This document shows, in pieces, positions 9,901-17,647 of a stretch of DNA of 64,000 nt (within the stretch, counting starts at the first letter, position 1; each line of letters opens with the position of its first letter). The stretch lies in contig NZ_QJJS01000015.1 of the NCBI RefSeq assembly GCF_003201595.1, positions 49,988 through 113,987 of the forward strand, read 5' to 3'. The notes under the pieces are model-generated. The model did no database searches. It had not been told where the DNA came from and worked only from the letters and a program-made list of their open reading frames with translations. The position numbers were made by a program, and so were the translations under genes. The stretch comes from Sphaerotilus hippei. GTDB lineage: Bacteria > Pseudomonadota > Gammaproteobacteria > Burkholderiales > Burkholderiaceae_C.

Positions 9901-10656
9901 GTGCTGCACCTGCGCGACATCACCCGCGAGACCGAGGTCGACCGCATGAAGAGCGAGTTCCTGTCGACCGCCGCCCACGAGCTGCGCACGCCGATGGCCA
10001 GCATCCGCGGCTTCTCCGACCTGCTGCTGATGCGCCGCTTCGACGAGGAGCGCACCCGCGACGTGCTGCAGACCATCAACCGGCAGTCGGTCTGGCTGAC
10101 CAACATGATCAACGAGCTGCTGGACCTCGCCCGCATCGAGGCCCGCAAGGGCAAGGACTTCTGCCTGGAGGTGCTGGATGTGCGCGACATCGTCACCGCC
10201 GGCGTGGAGGGCCTGATGGTGCCGGGGGATGAGCGCCGGATCGAGCAGACCCTGTCCGCCTTGCCGATGCCGGTGCGGGTGGACCGGGCCAAGTTCCAGC
10301 ATGCGATCACCAACGTGCTGTCCAACGCCTACAAGTACTCCCCCCAGGGCGGGCGCATCGAGCTGCAGACCCTGCAGCGCCAGCGCCAGGGCCGCGACCG
10401 GGTGGGCGTGGTCGTGCGTGACCACGGCATCGGCATGTCGCCCGAGCACGCCCGGCGGGCCTTCGAGCGCTTCTTCCGCGCCGACGCCTCGGGCAACATC
10501 CCCGGCACCGGGCTCGGGCTGGCGCTGGTCAAGGAGATCGTCGAGCTGCACGGCGGCGAGGTCGAGCTCGACAGCGTGCTGGGCCAGGGCACGAGCGTGA
10601 CGCTGTGGCTGCCGGCCTGGACCACCGACGTCACCGCCGAGCCGGCCTGCGCCTGA
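6922..10656 (+). CDS. Multi-PAS membrane sensor histidine kinase with a LOV-like PAS domain
   Basis: A 1244-residue kinase. It has TM1 at about 24-47, a periplasmic sensor region, TM2 at about 261-285 and a HAMP-like linker. Five PAS-like domains follow at roughly 372-485, 501-620, 633-745, 754-876 and 880-1000. The HisKA box STAAHELRTP carries phospho-acceptor H1019, and the ATPase has NVLSNAYKYSP, DHGIGMS and GTGLGLAL. PAS4 carries GRSCSLLQG (C803), NYRRDG (N835) and N845, positions typical of LOV domains; the usual Gln near the end is I867. ATG 6922 was preferred to an upstream alternative that overlaps the binding-protein gene. No response regulator is adjacent. Confidence 0.9.
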   Translation: MSTGLMPNAAAPVSLATRLASGARYLVTCVVLLVGGLSLAMIGWLLLQRADARLNSAGGEIHLLMETRLDNAAAGLAELSRRTLVRNALVDPAGRDVYLAPTLSEHQKNSLGVQMLWLTDHEGRTLADSHGELHGAGQPEPSPPEVRDLAIRSMLAGHLQQQLHQEAGRWRLLLAYPVVFASTGTVEGTLVGELDLGALLQAPLAALTKDFRAEVRSGQDLLAMTAPRSGNELSASWSVQMRTRIGGVSQAFMLDVHQPVLTALAPVLWIGALYAMVGAALLWIAHRGVERLANGAMRPLQALQEAAHRVARDGLDQIPHLSPQELHRGGSEVQSLAHSFEAMLARLLQAQTGLERMVAQRTDQLAQAKDRLDSILATLADGVYSLSIDRQELLFASPPVARLLGVGPDETPMVAATMQRLLDEDGRAALEAACITARQQGCAVACLAVRGDEHGPRWLENRMTLVRDACGRALRIDGILSDITATVRARERGEQATAGLRLRDQALASTGNGVLILEMAPGRARAVYANPAMAALSGASIEELLAADGELLRSRMLDEDIVHAMRGCVTGCHDVHLETRMRRADGSIIWCEISISPMVDPQAPLPAPGQRPWVHHVVLVIDDVTERRRQEAMHRRVIESVNEVIFQVDLGGHWTYLNPAWERITGRSGPDMLGRHFLEAILPADRGRAQLLFEAMVHGDAGSCRGEIRHLTADGGSRWLAVHAHRLLDDDGQPCGYSGTLSDVTEQREAEASLRLRDRAIDASTNGILLTDVQAPGNPLVFVNAGFTRVTGYAPSEVLGRSCSLLQGEDHDQPGLAEIREAIARGQPCRVLLRNYRRDGRRFDNDLSIAPVHDELTGEITHYIGIISDITARLEAQALLRDQLARLDTVFALSPDGFVSFDRQGHAMSLNPAFERLVGVPAAELLGLDRAAFDARLAGVIEARDPPGMAHWLSDLGEAGEAGCHAEVLVLRGPPQRVVVSSRRDCDAPSVSQVLHLRDITRETEVDRMKSEFLSTAAHELRTPMASIRGFSDLLLMRRFDEERTRDVLQTINRQSVWLTNMINELLDLARIEARKGKDFCLEVLDVRDIVTAGVEGLMVPGDERRIEQTLSALPMPVRVDRAKFQHAITNVLSNAYKYSPQGGRIELQTLQRQRQGRDRVGVVVRDHGIGMSPEHARRAFERFFRADASGNIPGTGLGLALVKEIVELHGGEVELDSVLGQGTSVTLWLPAWTTDVTAEPACA

Positions 10657-10718
10657 GCCCCTACACTGGCCCGGCCGGCCCCGTCGGGCCGGCTGGATGA
10701 ACCCGTGGAGATGCCGAC

Positions 10719-11234
10719 ATGCGATGGATGGCGGGCCTGACGGCCCTGGTGATGCTGGCCGGCTGTGCCTCGACCCCGGTCGAGCCCCTGCCCGTGGTGG
10801 CGTCGGTCGATCTGGAACGCTACCTCGGCATCTGGCACGAGGTGGCCTCCCTGCCCAACCGTTTCCAGTCCGGGTGTGTCGCCGACACGCAGGCCGAGTA
10901 CCGCCGGGTCGACGGCGCGATCGAGGTGCGCAACCGCTGCCGTCGGGCCGACGGCCAGTTCGAGTCCGTCACCGGCGTGGCCAAGGTCGTGCCCGACAGT
11001 GGCAATGCCAAGCTGCGGGTCAGCTTCTTCCGGCCCTTCTACGGCAACTACTGGGTGCTGGCGCTCGATCCGGACTACCGCTGGGCGCTGGTGGGCGAGC
11101 CCGGCCGCCGCTTCGGCTGGGTGCTGTCCCGCACCCCCGTGCTGCCGGCGGCCGATCTCGAGGCGGCGCTGGCCCGTGCCGCGGCGCTCGGCTACGACCG
11201 GGGCGCCTTCCGCCTGAGCCCGCCGCAGCCCTGA
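10719..11234 (+). CDS. blc: Outer-membrane lipocalin lipoprotein (Blc-like)
   Basis: A 171-residue lipoprotein with signal peptide and lipobox LAGC (lipidated C16). The lipocalin first motif YLGIWHEVASLPNRFQ is followed by family landmarks including NYWVLALDPDY and WVLSRTP. Bacterial lipocalins bind lysophospholipids or fatty acids and are linked to envelope stress and membrane maintenance. The gene stands alone between the histidine kinase and the arsenic operon. The family call is firm; the physiological ligand is inferred from Blc. Confidence 0.92.
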   Translation: MRWMAGLTALVMLAGCASTPVEPLPVVASVDLERYLGIWHEVASLPNRFQSGCVADTQAEYRRVDGAIEVRNRCRRADGQFESVTGVAKVVPDSGNAKLRVSFFRPFYGNYWVLALDPDYRWALVGEPGRRFGWVLSRTPVLPAADLEAALARAAALGYDRGAFRLSPPQP

Positions 11235-11262
11235 CACGCCGCGCCGCGCCCGCCGGCGCGCG

Positions 11263-11295
11263 TTGACATCCTGATTATTTCCATCAAAATGGAAA
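11263..11295 (+). promoter_or_regulatory. Promoter and overlapping palindromic operator of the arsenic operon
   Basis: A TTGACA -35 element (11263-11268) is followed after 16 nt by CAAAAT (11285-11290). A perfect 7-bp inverted repeat, TTTCCAT (11278-11284) and ATGGAAA (11289-11295), overlaps the -10 element. That placement suits a repressor that blocks RNA polymerase, as ArsR-family regulators do. No arsR gene is adjacent, so the regulator would be encoded elsewhere. Confidence 0.6.
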
Positions 11296-11326
11296 GATCG
11301 AATCTGCCTGCCCCCGGCCTCGCCCC

Positions 11327-12394
11327 ATGAGCACCTCCGCCTTGCCCCGTCACGAAGCGCCCGCGCCGATGAGCGTGTTCGAGCGCTACCTCACCGTCTG
11401 GGTGTTCCTGTGCATCGTCGTGGGCATCGCGCTGGGGCAGTGGCTGCCCGGCCCGTTCCAGGCCATCGGCCGCATGGAGGTGGCCCGGGTCAACCTGCCG
11501 GTGGGCCTGCTGATCTGGGTGATGATCATCCCGATGCTGCTGAAGGTCGACTTCGGCGCGCTGCACCAGGTGCGCCAGCACTGGCGCGGCATCGGCGTGA
11601 CGCTGTTCGTCAACTGGGCGGTCAAGCCCTTCTCGATGGCGCTGCTGGGCTGGATCTTCATCCGCCAGGTGTTCGCGCCCTGGCTGCCGGCCGAGCAGCT
11701 CGACAGCTACGTGGCCGGCCTGATCCTGCTGGCCGCCGCACCCTGCACGGCGATGGTGTTCGTCTGGAGCCGCCTCACCGGCGGGCACCCGCTGTTCACG
11801 CTGTCGCAGGTGGCGCTCAACGATGCCATCATGGTGTTCGCCTTCGCGCCGCTGGTGGCGCTGCTGCTGGGCCTGTCGGCCATCACCGTGCCGTGGGACA
11901 CGCTGATCACCTCGGTGGTGCTGTACATCGTGATCCCGGTGGTGATCGCGCAGGTGTGGCGCCAGGTGTTGCTGCGCCAGGGTCAGGCGGCTTTCGACGC
12001 GGCACTGGCCAAGATCGGGCCCTGGTCCATCACGGCGCTGCTGGCCACGCTGGTGCTGCTGTTCGCCTTCCAGGGCCAGGCCATCATCGCGCAGCCGCTG
12101 GTGATCGTGATGCTGGCCGTGCCCATCCTGATCCAGGTGTTCTTCAACTCCGGGCTGGCCTACTGGCTCAACCGCCGGCTGGGTGAGTCCCACAGCGTGG
12201 CCTGTCCGTCGGCGCTGATCGGCGCGAGCAACTTCTTCGAGCTGGCGGTGGCGGCGGCCATCAGCCTGTTCGGCTTCGAGTCCGGCGCGGCGCTGGCCAC
12301 CGTGGTGGGCGTGCTCATCGAGGTGCCGGTGATGCTGCTGGTGGTGCGCGTGGTCAACCAGAGCAAGGGCTGGTATGAGCGGGGCGTGTCGTGA
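11327..12394 (+). CDS. acr3: Arsenite efflux permease, ACR3 family
   Basis: A 355-residue inner-membrane protein with about ten hydrophobic helices. It exports arsenite using the proton gradient. The conserved functional cysteine is C140 in [10 protein letters not shown], and the [18 protein letters not shown] segment is typical of Acr3. The gene ends in TGATG, sharing one base with the start of arsH. It is preceded by a strong promoter with an operator-like palindrome. It belongs to ACR3 rather than the unrelated ArsB family. Confidence 0.95.
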   Translation: MSTSALPRHEAPAPMSVFERYLTVWVFLCIVVGIALGQWLPGPFQAIGRMEVARVNLPVGLLIWVMIIPMLLKVDFGALHQVRQHWRGIGVTLFVNWAVKPFSMALLGWIFIRQVFAPWLPAEQLDSYVAGLILLAAAPCTAMVFVWSRLTGGHPLFTLSQVALNDAIMVFAFAPLVALLLGLSAITVPWDTLITSVVLYIVIPVVIAQVWRQVLLRQGQAAFDAALAKIGPWSITALLATLVLLFAFQGQAIIAQPLVIVMLAVPILIQVFFNSGLAYWLNRRLGESHSVACPSALIGASNFFELAVAAAISLFGFESGAALATVVGVLIEVPVMLLVVRVVNQSKGWYERGVS

Positions 12395-13113
12395 TGGACG
12401 CGCTGCATGACCTGCCCAACATCGACCCGGCGCTGTGGGCCGTGCCTTCGCCGGCGGCCCTGCAGCCGGTGGCGCCGGCCCGCCACGCGCCCCGTTTCCT
12501 GCTGCTGTACGGCTCGCTGCGCGAGCGCTCCTTCAGCCGGCTGCTGACGCAGGAGGCTGCCCGCCTGCTCGAGGCCATGGGCGGCGAGGCGCGCATCTTC
12601 GACCCCACTGGCCTGCCGCTGCCCGATGGGGCGCCGCACACGCACCCGAAAGTGGCCGAGCTGCGCGAGCTGGTGCGCTGGGCCGAAGGCATGGTGTGGT
12701 GCTCGCCCGAGCGCCATGGCGCGATGACCGGCATCATGAAGGCGCAGATCGACTGGATCCCGCTGTCCGAAGGGGCCGTGCGCCCGACCCAGGGCAAGAC
12801 GCTGGCGGTGATGCAGGTCTGCGGCGGCTCGCAGTCCTTCAACGCGGTCAACCAGTTGCGTGTGCTGGGGCGCTGGATGCGCATGCTGACCATCCCGAAC
12901 CAGTCGTCGGTGGCCAAGGCCTTCCTCGAGTTCGACGAGGCCGACCGCATGAAGCCCTCGCCGTACTACGACCGGGTGGTCGACGTGATGGAGGAGCTGG
13001 TCAAGTTCACGCTGCTGACCCGCGACCTGACCCCCCATCTGGTCGATCGTTACAGCGAGCGCAAGGAATCCGCGCAGGCCCTGATGGCCCGGGTGAACCA
13101 GCGCAGCCTCTGA
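12394..13113 (+). CDS. arsH: ArsH NADPH-dependent FMN reductase
   Basis: A 239-residue flavoprotein of the ArsH family, which oxidises trivalent organoarsenicals and acts as a quinone/FMN reductase. The FMN phosphate-binding loop is GSLRERSFS (40-48), followed by the ArsH segments [18 protein letters not shown] and [10 protein letters not shown]. The ATG overlaps the acr3 stop, so translation is coupled. An in-frame GTG lies one codon upstream. The operon has neither arsC nor arsR here. Confidence 0.93.
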   Translation: MDALHDLPNIDPALWAVPSPAALQPVAPARHAPRFLLLYGSLRERSFSRLLTQEAARLLEAMGGEARIFDPTGLPLPDGAPHTHPKVAELRELVRWAEGMVWCSPERHGAMTGIMKAQIDWIPLSEGAVRPTQGKTLAVMQVCGGSQSFNAVNQLRVLGRWMRMLTIPNQSSVAKAFLEFDEADRMKPSPYYDRVVDVMEELVKFTLLTRDLTPHLVDRYSERKESAQALMARVNQRSL

Positions 13114-13457
13114 GCCACCGGGTCACCGGGCCATCAGCGCCCGTGCGCGGCACCGGCCCGCCCGACCCCGACCACTGCCTCGACCACGGGAGGACCGGCT
13201 GGAGCGGGTGCATTTCCCGCTCCAGCCCGGTGCCCGGGCCACCCCCTCGTTCCGGTGGCCGGTGCCGGTCCATGCCCCTCGTCCGCGGCAGGCATGAGCG
13301 CGCAAAGGTCTTTTTTTGGTCTCGGTCACGATCTCGCCCCGAGGTGGTGCCTACAATCAAAAGGCGTGTTACGAATCTTGCATAGCTCATCCGGCTGTGT
13401 ACAAAAGATCCCCGTCGTGGTGTTTTCCGTGTGTTTTTTCAGGATGCCGCCGGTTGT
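13114..13457 (+). other. Intergenic region between arsH and the bactofilin gene
   Basis: No convincing gene lies in these 344 bases. A 10-bp hairpin (CTGGAGCGGG at 13199-13208 pairing with CCCGCTCCAG at 13216-13225) may end the arsenic operon, though it has no T-run. Further right the sequence becomes AT-richer, with possible promoter parts TTGCAT (13378-13383) and TACAAA (13400-13405), 16 nt apart, and a separate TACAAT at 13352-13357. The promoter of the bactofilin locus probably lies in the last 130 bases. Confidence 0.5.
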
Positions 13458-13901
13458 ATGAGTTCCTCTTCCCGAATTTCTTCCCGCCAGCCGGCTGCCG
13501 CACGAAGCGGTGGCTGGTTCGGCCGCCGCAAGAAAAACGACGATCCGCTGCAGGAGCGCATCGACTGCCTGATCGGTGCGGACGTGGCCATCCAGGGTGA
13601 TGTCGTCTTCGCGGGTGGCTTGCGCATCGACGGGCAGATCCGCGGTGACGTGACCGTCTCCGACATCAAGGCGGGCACGCTGATGATCGGCGACGAGGGC
13701 CGCATCCAGGGCGACGTGCGCGTGTCCCACGTGATCATCTACGGCCACATCGAAGGCACGGTGTACGCGTCGGGCCTGGTCGACCTGAGACAGAACGCCC
13801 GCATCTCCGGCGACGTGCATTACGGTGCGCTCGAGATGCAGGCCGGCGCGGTCATCGAGGGCCATCTGGTGCCGCACCGGCAGAACGGGGGCACGCAGTG
13901 A
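13458..13901 (+). CDS. Bactofilin family cytoskeletal protein
   Basis: A 147-residue protein with the bactofilin beta-helix core. Short repeats such as GDVVFAGGLRIDGQIRGDVT and GRIQGDVRVSHVIIYGHIEG are flanked by a basic N-terminal tail (GWFGRRKKN) suited to membrane contact. Bactofilins polymerise without nucleotides into scaffolds at poles or growth zones. ATG 13458 was chosen over an upstream in-frame start because it gives the standard N-terminus. It leads the nine-gene locus and its stop overlaps the next start (GTGA). Confidence 0.93.
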   Translation: MSSSSRISSRQPAAARSGGWFGRRKKNDDPLQERIDCLIGADVAIQGDVVFAGGLRIDGQIRGDVTVSDIKAGTLMIGDEGRIQGDVRVSHVIIYGHIEGTVYASGLVDLRQNARISGDVHYGALEMQAGAVIEGHLVPHRQNGGTQ

Positions 13902-14548
13902 TCGCCGCGGCCGACCCCGCGTTCGTCTACCTGCCCAGCGGGCGGCTGTCGCCGATCGACGGCCTGGACGACCTGCCCGCCTGGCGCCACCTGAGCGCTC
14001 AGGTCGCGCGCGACCGGCTCGACCTCGAGTCCCAGGTGCGCCGGGTGCTGCTGGCCTGCCGGCCGGCGCTGCGCGACCGGCTGTTCGGCGCTCTGCTCGA
14101 CCTGTTCCTGGCGCTGGACACGCGGGGGGTCGAGTTGCGCCGCCAGGTGCTGGACCAGTGCGGCGAGCACCTCGAGGCCGAGGACGAGCAGTTCCTGCGC
14201 CGTCACCTCGAGCGCGGGCTGTCGGCCGACGTGCCGCTGCCGGCGGGCAGCGCCGCGCTGCTGGACCCGTCGATCTCCGGTGCCCGCCACCTGGTGGCCT
14301 TCCAGCGCCGTTCGGTCAGCGAGTCGCAGGGCCCGCTGGCCGAGGCCATCGAGCGCCTGGAGAACGGTGACCTCGAAGGGGCCCGCACCCTGCTGGAGGC
14401 CGCCGTGCTGCGCGAGCCGGGGGACGAGGCACTGGCGCGCGAGTTGCAAGGCATCTACCACCACAGTCGCGACGACGCCGGGCGCCAGGCCATGGTGCAG
14501 CGCTTCCAGGACGAACTGGGGCATGTGCCGATGCTCTGGCAGGCCTGA
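13898..14548 (+). CDS. Conserved helical protein with C-terminal TPR-like repeat, coupled to bactofilin
   Basis: A 216-residue soluble protein of unrecognised family. The first 130 residues are predicted helical and rich in Leu/Arg. Residues about 145-180 (LAEAIERLENGDLEGARTLL) look like a TPR unit. The gene starts with GTG inside the bactofilin stop codon (GTGA), so synthesis of the two is probably coupled. It may be an adaptor binding the bactofilin scaffold or the locus GTPase; that function is inferred from position only. Confidence 0.75.
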   Translation: MIAAADPAFVYLPSGRLSPIDGLDDLPAWRHLSAQVARDRLDLESQVRRVLLACRPALRDRLFGALLDLFLALDTRGVELRRQVLDQCGEHLEAEDEQFLRRHLERGLSADVPLPAGSAALLDPSISGARHLVAFQRRSVSESQGPLAEAIERLENGDLEGARTLLEAAVLREPGDEALARELQGIYHHSRDDAGRQAMVQRFQDELGHVPMLWQA

Positions 14549-14639
14549 GCCCCTCGGCGGCCCCGATGCACCGGGGCCTGCCCGATGCGGACATGCCGAA
14601 CCCCTGTCCTTCGACTGACCCGACCTAGAGCAATCACCT

Positions 14640-16307
14640 GTGGACTTCCCGAAACATCAAGACCGGATGCGCGTGGCACTGCTGTCCCTGCCGCCGCGCA
14701 CGCAGGCCGTGCTGGAGTTCTTCTTCGCCAACACCGGCCGGACCAGTTTCGCCTCGGTCCCCGACCACGAAGCCGACTTCGCGATCTACGACCAGGACAC
14801 GCTCGACTCCCGGCTGCACTGGGAACGGTTCCACGGGCAGTCCGGCAAGCCGGGCATCGCGCTGTCGATGCAGGCCCACGAGTCGCCGGGCACGATCTGG
14901 GTCCAGAAGCCGCTGACCCCGGCCGCGCTGCTGAGCGCATCCGCCCAGATGCGCACGCTGCGCAGCGCCCCGCCGGCAGCGGCCGAGCCCGTGCCGGCCC
15001 CGGCCCCGGTGGAGGTTCCCGCCCCGGCGCCAGCGCCAGCGCCGACACTGTCTCCCGCACCCGCACCCGCACCCGCACCCGCACCCGCACCCGCACCCGC
15101 ACCCGCACCCGAGGTGGTCGTGGTGCAGCCCGAGGACGTCGTGGTCGTCGAGGCCCGTGCCCGGGTGCAGGACTGGCCGGAACGGGCCGCCCCGGCGATG
15201 CAGGCCCGACCGGCCGAGCCGGAAGGGGGCAAGAGCGGGCGGGTGGGCGGATTCTTCCGCAAGCTGTTCGGCGCTCGTGTCGAGGCGCCGGCCCCCGCGC
15301 GCCGGCCCGTGGCCGAGCCGGTCGCGGCCCCCGCGTCGCCCGCTGAATCGGTGATCATGCCGGTGGTGCCGATGCCCGCGCCGCCCCCGGTGGCCGAGCC
15401 GGCGTCGATGCTCATCACCGACGTCGATGTGCGTGAACTGACGCCGGTCGCCGCGCCGACCCCGCCGGTGCCTGAGCCGGTGCAGGATGCCGCGCCGCAG
15501 GCCGTGCCCGAGGCGGCGGCCGCGGCCGAGCCGGTCGCCGTGGAGATCGAGCCCCAGCCTGAGGCGGCCGCGGCGCCCGAAGGCGTCGCCGTGCTGTCGG
15601 CGGGGCAGGGCGAGCTCGAGGACGAGGCGCTGTGGTGCGGCACCCGGTCCGACTTCGACGCCGCCCAGCTCGAGGTGTCGCAGGAGATCCGCTACCCGCT
15701 GCAGAACACGCTGGCCAGCGTGCTCACCGAGGCCTATCTGGTGGCGACCAAGTGGCAGGTGCCGACCCAGATCGACACGCCGGCCGGGGTCGTGGTCGTG
15801 GACACGACCCAGAACCAGGCCTACATGGATTTCGATCCGGCGCTGCTGCAGGCGCTCTACGCCCAGGTGCTGCCCAAGCGGCTCAAGACCCGCGCGGTCA
15901 GCCGCCAGGAGTTCGCCGAGCTGCAGGCCCGCTGGGCGGGCCGCGTGGCCGTGCACCGGCTCGATGGCCTGCTGTGGCAGGCCGGCGCGCTGACCGCGGC
16001 CGGGCGCCTGCCCCTGGGGGCCGACGTGCAGCGCACGATCTTCCTGAAACATTGGCCCAACCTGAGCCGTCTGCGCAATACGCCACACGCGATGCGCATC
16101 GCGGCGCTGTGGGCGACCCGGGGTGGCACCCTGATGGATACTGCGGGCACGCTGCGCATCGACCAGCGCCACGTCTTCGCTTTCTACAGCGCAGCGCTGG
16201 CCCTGGACCTCATCACCGAGGATGGCAGCCAAATCCGCCGCGCCCAGCGCAAGTCGACCCGCAACAAGGGTCTGCTCACGCGCCTGTTCAGCTGGCTGCA
16301 GAAATAA
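14640..16307 (+). CDS. Pseudo-receiver / Pro-Ala-rich scaffold protein
   Basis: A 555-residue protein, starting at GTG. Residues 10-105 resemble a response-regulator receiver domain: strand DFAIYDQD with D51, and a KPLTPAALL ending. The N-terminal acidic pair is missing, so it is probably degenerate. Residues about 110-330 are low-complexity Pro/Ala/Val, including nine PA units, with a basic patch GGFFRKLFG. The C-terminal 220 residues are folded and end in a winged-helix-like segment (QRHVFAFYSAALALDLI). It lies 48 nt before the GTPase gene. A tethered scaffold or effector of that GTPase is the likeliest role. Confidence 0.75.
   Translation: MDFPKHQDRMRVALLSLPPRTQAVLEFFFANTGRTSFASVPDHEADFAIYDQDTLDSRLHWERFHGQSGKPGIALSMQAHESPGTIWVQKPLTPAALLSASAQMRTLRSAPPAAAEPVPAPAPVEVPAPAPAPAPTLSPAPAPAPAPAPAPAPAPAPEVVVVQPEDVVVVEARARVQDWPERAAPAMQARPAEPEGGKSGRVGGFFRKLFGARVEAPAPARRPVAEPVAAPASPAESVIMPVVPMPAPPPVAEPASMLITDVDVRELTPVAAPTPPVPEPVQDAAPQAVPEAAAAAEPVAVEIEPQPEAAAAPEGVAVLSAGQGELEDEALWCGTRSDFDAAQLEVSQEIRYPLQNTLASVLTEAYLVATKWQVPTQIDTPAGVVVVDTTQNQAYMDFDPALLQALYAQVLPKRLKTRAVSRQEFAELQARWAGRVAVHRLDGLLWQAGALTAAGRLPLGADVQRTIFLKHWPNLSRLRNTPHAMRIAALWATRGGTLMDTAGTLRIDQRHVFAFYSAALALDLITEDGSQIRRAQRKSTRNKGLLTRLFSWLQK
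15054..15110 (+). repeat. Perfect hexanucleotide tandem repeat (CCCGCA, about 9.5 copies)
   Basis: Nine exact copies of CCCGCA plus CCC lie inside the scaffold gene and encode a Pro-Ala tract. Because the unit is six bases, slippage changes linker length without breaking the reading frame. The purity of the array, against varied codons in neighbouring Pro/Ala stretches, suggests recent expansion. Confidence 0.95.
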
Positions 16308-16355
16308 CGAGGAAGGCAGACAAGTCGGCGCCGGATCGCCCCTTGCAAGAACCAC

Positions 16356-16892
16356 ATGGCTCATACAGACCACAAGATCATCTTCACCGGCCCGGTGGGC
16401 GCGGGCAAGACCACGGCCATCGCCTCGATCAGCGACATCGAGCCGATCCGCACCGACGAGTCGGCCTCGGACATGACGACGCGCCGCAAGTCCAACACCA
16501 CGGTAGCGATGGACTACGGGATGATCCGCCTGGGCCCGAAGGAGAAGGTGCACCTCTACGGCACGCCCGGCCAGGAGCGCTTCGACTTCATGTGGGACAT
16601 CCTGACCAAGGGGGGCATCGGGCTGGTGCTGCTGCTCGACAACACCCGTCCGGCCCCGTTCGAGGACCTGCGCTTCTACACCAACGCCTTCCGCGGCTTC
16701 ATCGACAGCACCCGCCTGGTGATCGGCGTGACGCAGATGGACGCACGTCCGACGCCGACCATCGACGAGTACGTGCGCCAGATGAAGGAGCTCGACCTGG
16801 TGGCGCCGATCTTCGAGGTCGATGCCCGTCGCCGTGACGACGTGTCGACGCTGATCCGCGCCATGCTGCTGTCGATCGAGCCTGCGCTCTGA
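16356..16892 (+). CDS. Small Ras/Arf/MglA-like GTPase
   Basis: A 178-residue single-domain GTPase. The P-loop is GPVGAGKT (12-19), a switch I Thr sits near T48/T49, and the switch II motif is GTPGQERFD (69-77). The guanine-specificity motif is TQMD (126-129) instead of NKxD, and the usual switch II Asp is Gly69. These traits match the bacterial small-GTPase group that includes MglA/SofG-like proteins and those paired with roadblock proteins. It is followed by two roadblock-type genes, as expected for a GTPase with its own GAP or partner. It likely switches polarity or motility machinery. Confidence 0.9.
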   Translation: MAHTDHKIIFTGPVGAGKTTAIASISDIEPIRTDESASDMTTRRKSNTTVAMDYGMIRLGPKEKVHLYGTPGQERFDFMWDILTKGGIGLVLLLDNTRPAPFEDLRFYTNAFRGFIDSTRLVIGVTQMDARPTPTIDEYVRQMKELDLVAPIFEVDARRRDDVSTLIRAMLLSIEPAL

Positions 16893-16941
16893 CCGATCGC
16901 CGCACCCCCTCCGAGTTGCCCCGCTGCTGACTGCTGCTGCC

Positions 16942-17580
16942 ATGGACCACTACACGCTGACCGGCGAGTTCTACCTGCACCCGACGCCGTCGGGGGCCTA
17001 CTACGCGGCGAGCCGTCCCACGCGTGATCCGGCCCGCACCTTCCTGCAGCGCCTGCTGCGCGAGCCCGAGACGCCGCTGCTGACCGCCGCGCTGGTGCAG
17101 GACTGGATGCAGATGGACGAGGCCGATGCGCTCGAGTTCATCTACCGCCTGCAGTCCTCCGGCTTCGTGCAGGGCCTGCCGATGCGGGTCGAGGTGCCGC
17201 AGGAGCGCATCGAGGCGCTGCTGCCGCCGCTGCTGGCCCAGCTGTCCGACGAAGGCCGGGCGATCCTGGCCGAGAAGCGCGGCCTCTACCTGGGCACCGC
17301 CGGTTTCGCCCACGAGGCCGCCGAGGAGCTGGCGGCGCTGGGCGCCGACCTGGCGGTGGTGCACGAGCGCCATGCCCGCCTGCTGCACGGCAACCTGCGC
17401 CTGCACAGCGACGGCTGGGGCATGGTCAACGCCAGCGGCTACAGCGAGCTGGGCTTCTGGCCGCTGTACTTCGGCGACGACTACTTCATCCTCATCATCG
17501 GTGGCATGCCCCGCTTCAATCAGGAGGCCTTCACCTCGCTGATCTGGACGCTGGGCGTGCGCTACGGCGGCCAGCAATGA
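16942..17580 (+). CDS. Winged-helix plus roadblock-like protein
   Basis: A 212-residue protein without a recognised name. Residues about 45-85 (LTAALVQDWMQMDEADALEF and onwards) look like a winged-helix element. Residues about 110-208 have the alternating pattern of a roadblock/LC7 domain: GLYLGTAGFAHEAAEELAAL, then a strand-rich tail ending in an ILIIGG strand. It sits between the GTPase and a canonical roadblock gene. It may be the GTPase partner or GAP. The roadblock assignment is by pattern and moderately sure; the winged helix is less so. Confidence 0.65.
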   Translation: MDHYTLTGEFYLHPTPSGAYYAASRPTRDPARTFLQRLLREPETPLLTAALVQDWMQMDEADALEFIYRLQSSGFVQGLPMRVEVPQERIEALLPPLLAQLSDEGRAILAEKRGLYLGTAGFAHEAAEELAALGADLAVVHERHARLLHGNLRLHSDGWGMVNASGYSELGFWPLYFGDDYFILIIGGMPRFNQEAFTSLIWTLGVRYGGQQ

Positions 17581-17647
17581 CGCTGACCGTGCAGTTGATC
17601 TTCTTCCTTTTCCCTGTTGTTGTTTCCGCCTTGCAAGGGTGAACCTG

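Noticed and set aside
15054..15110. Short regular repeat that could be mistaken for a CRISPR or iteron array
   Set aside because: The unit is six bases with no spacers and lies in frame inside a coding Pro-Ala tract.
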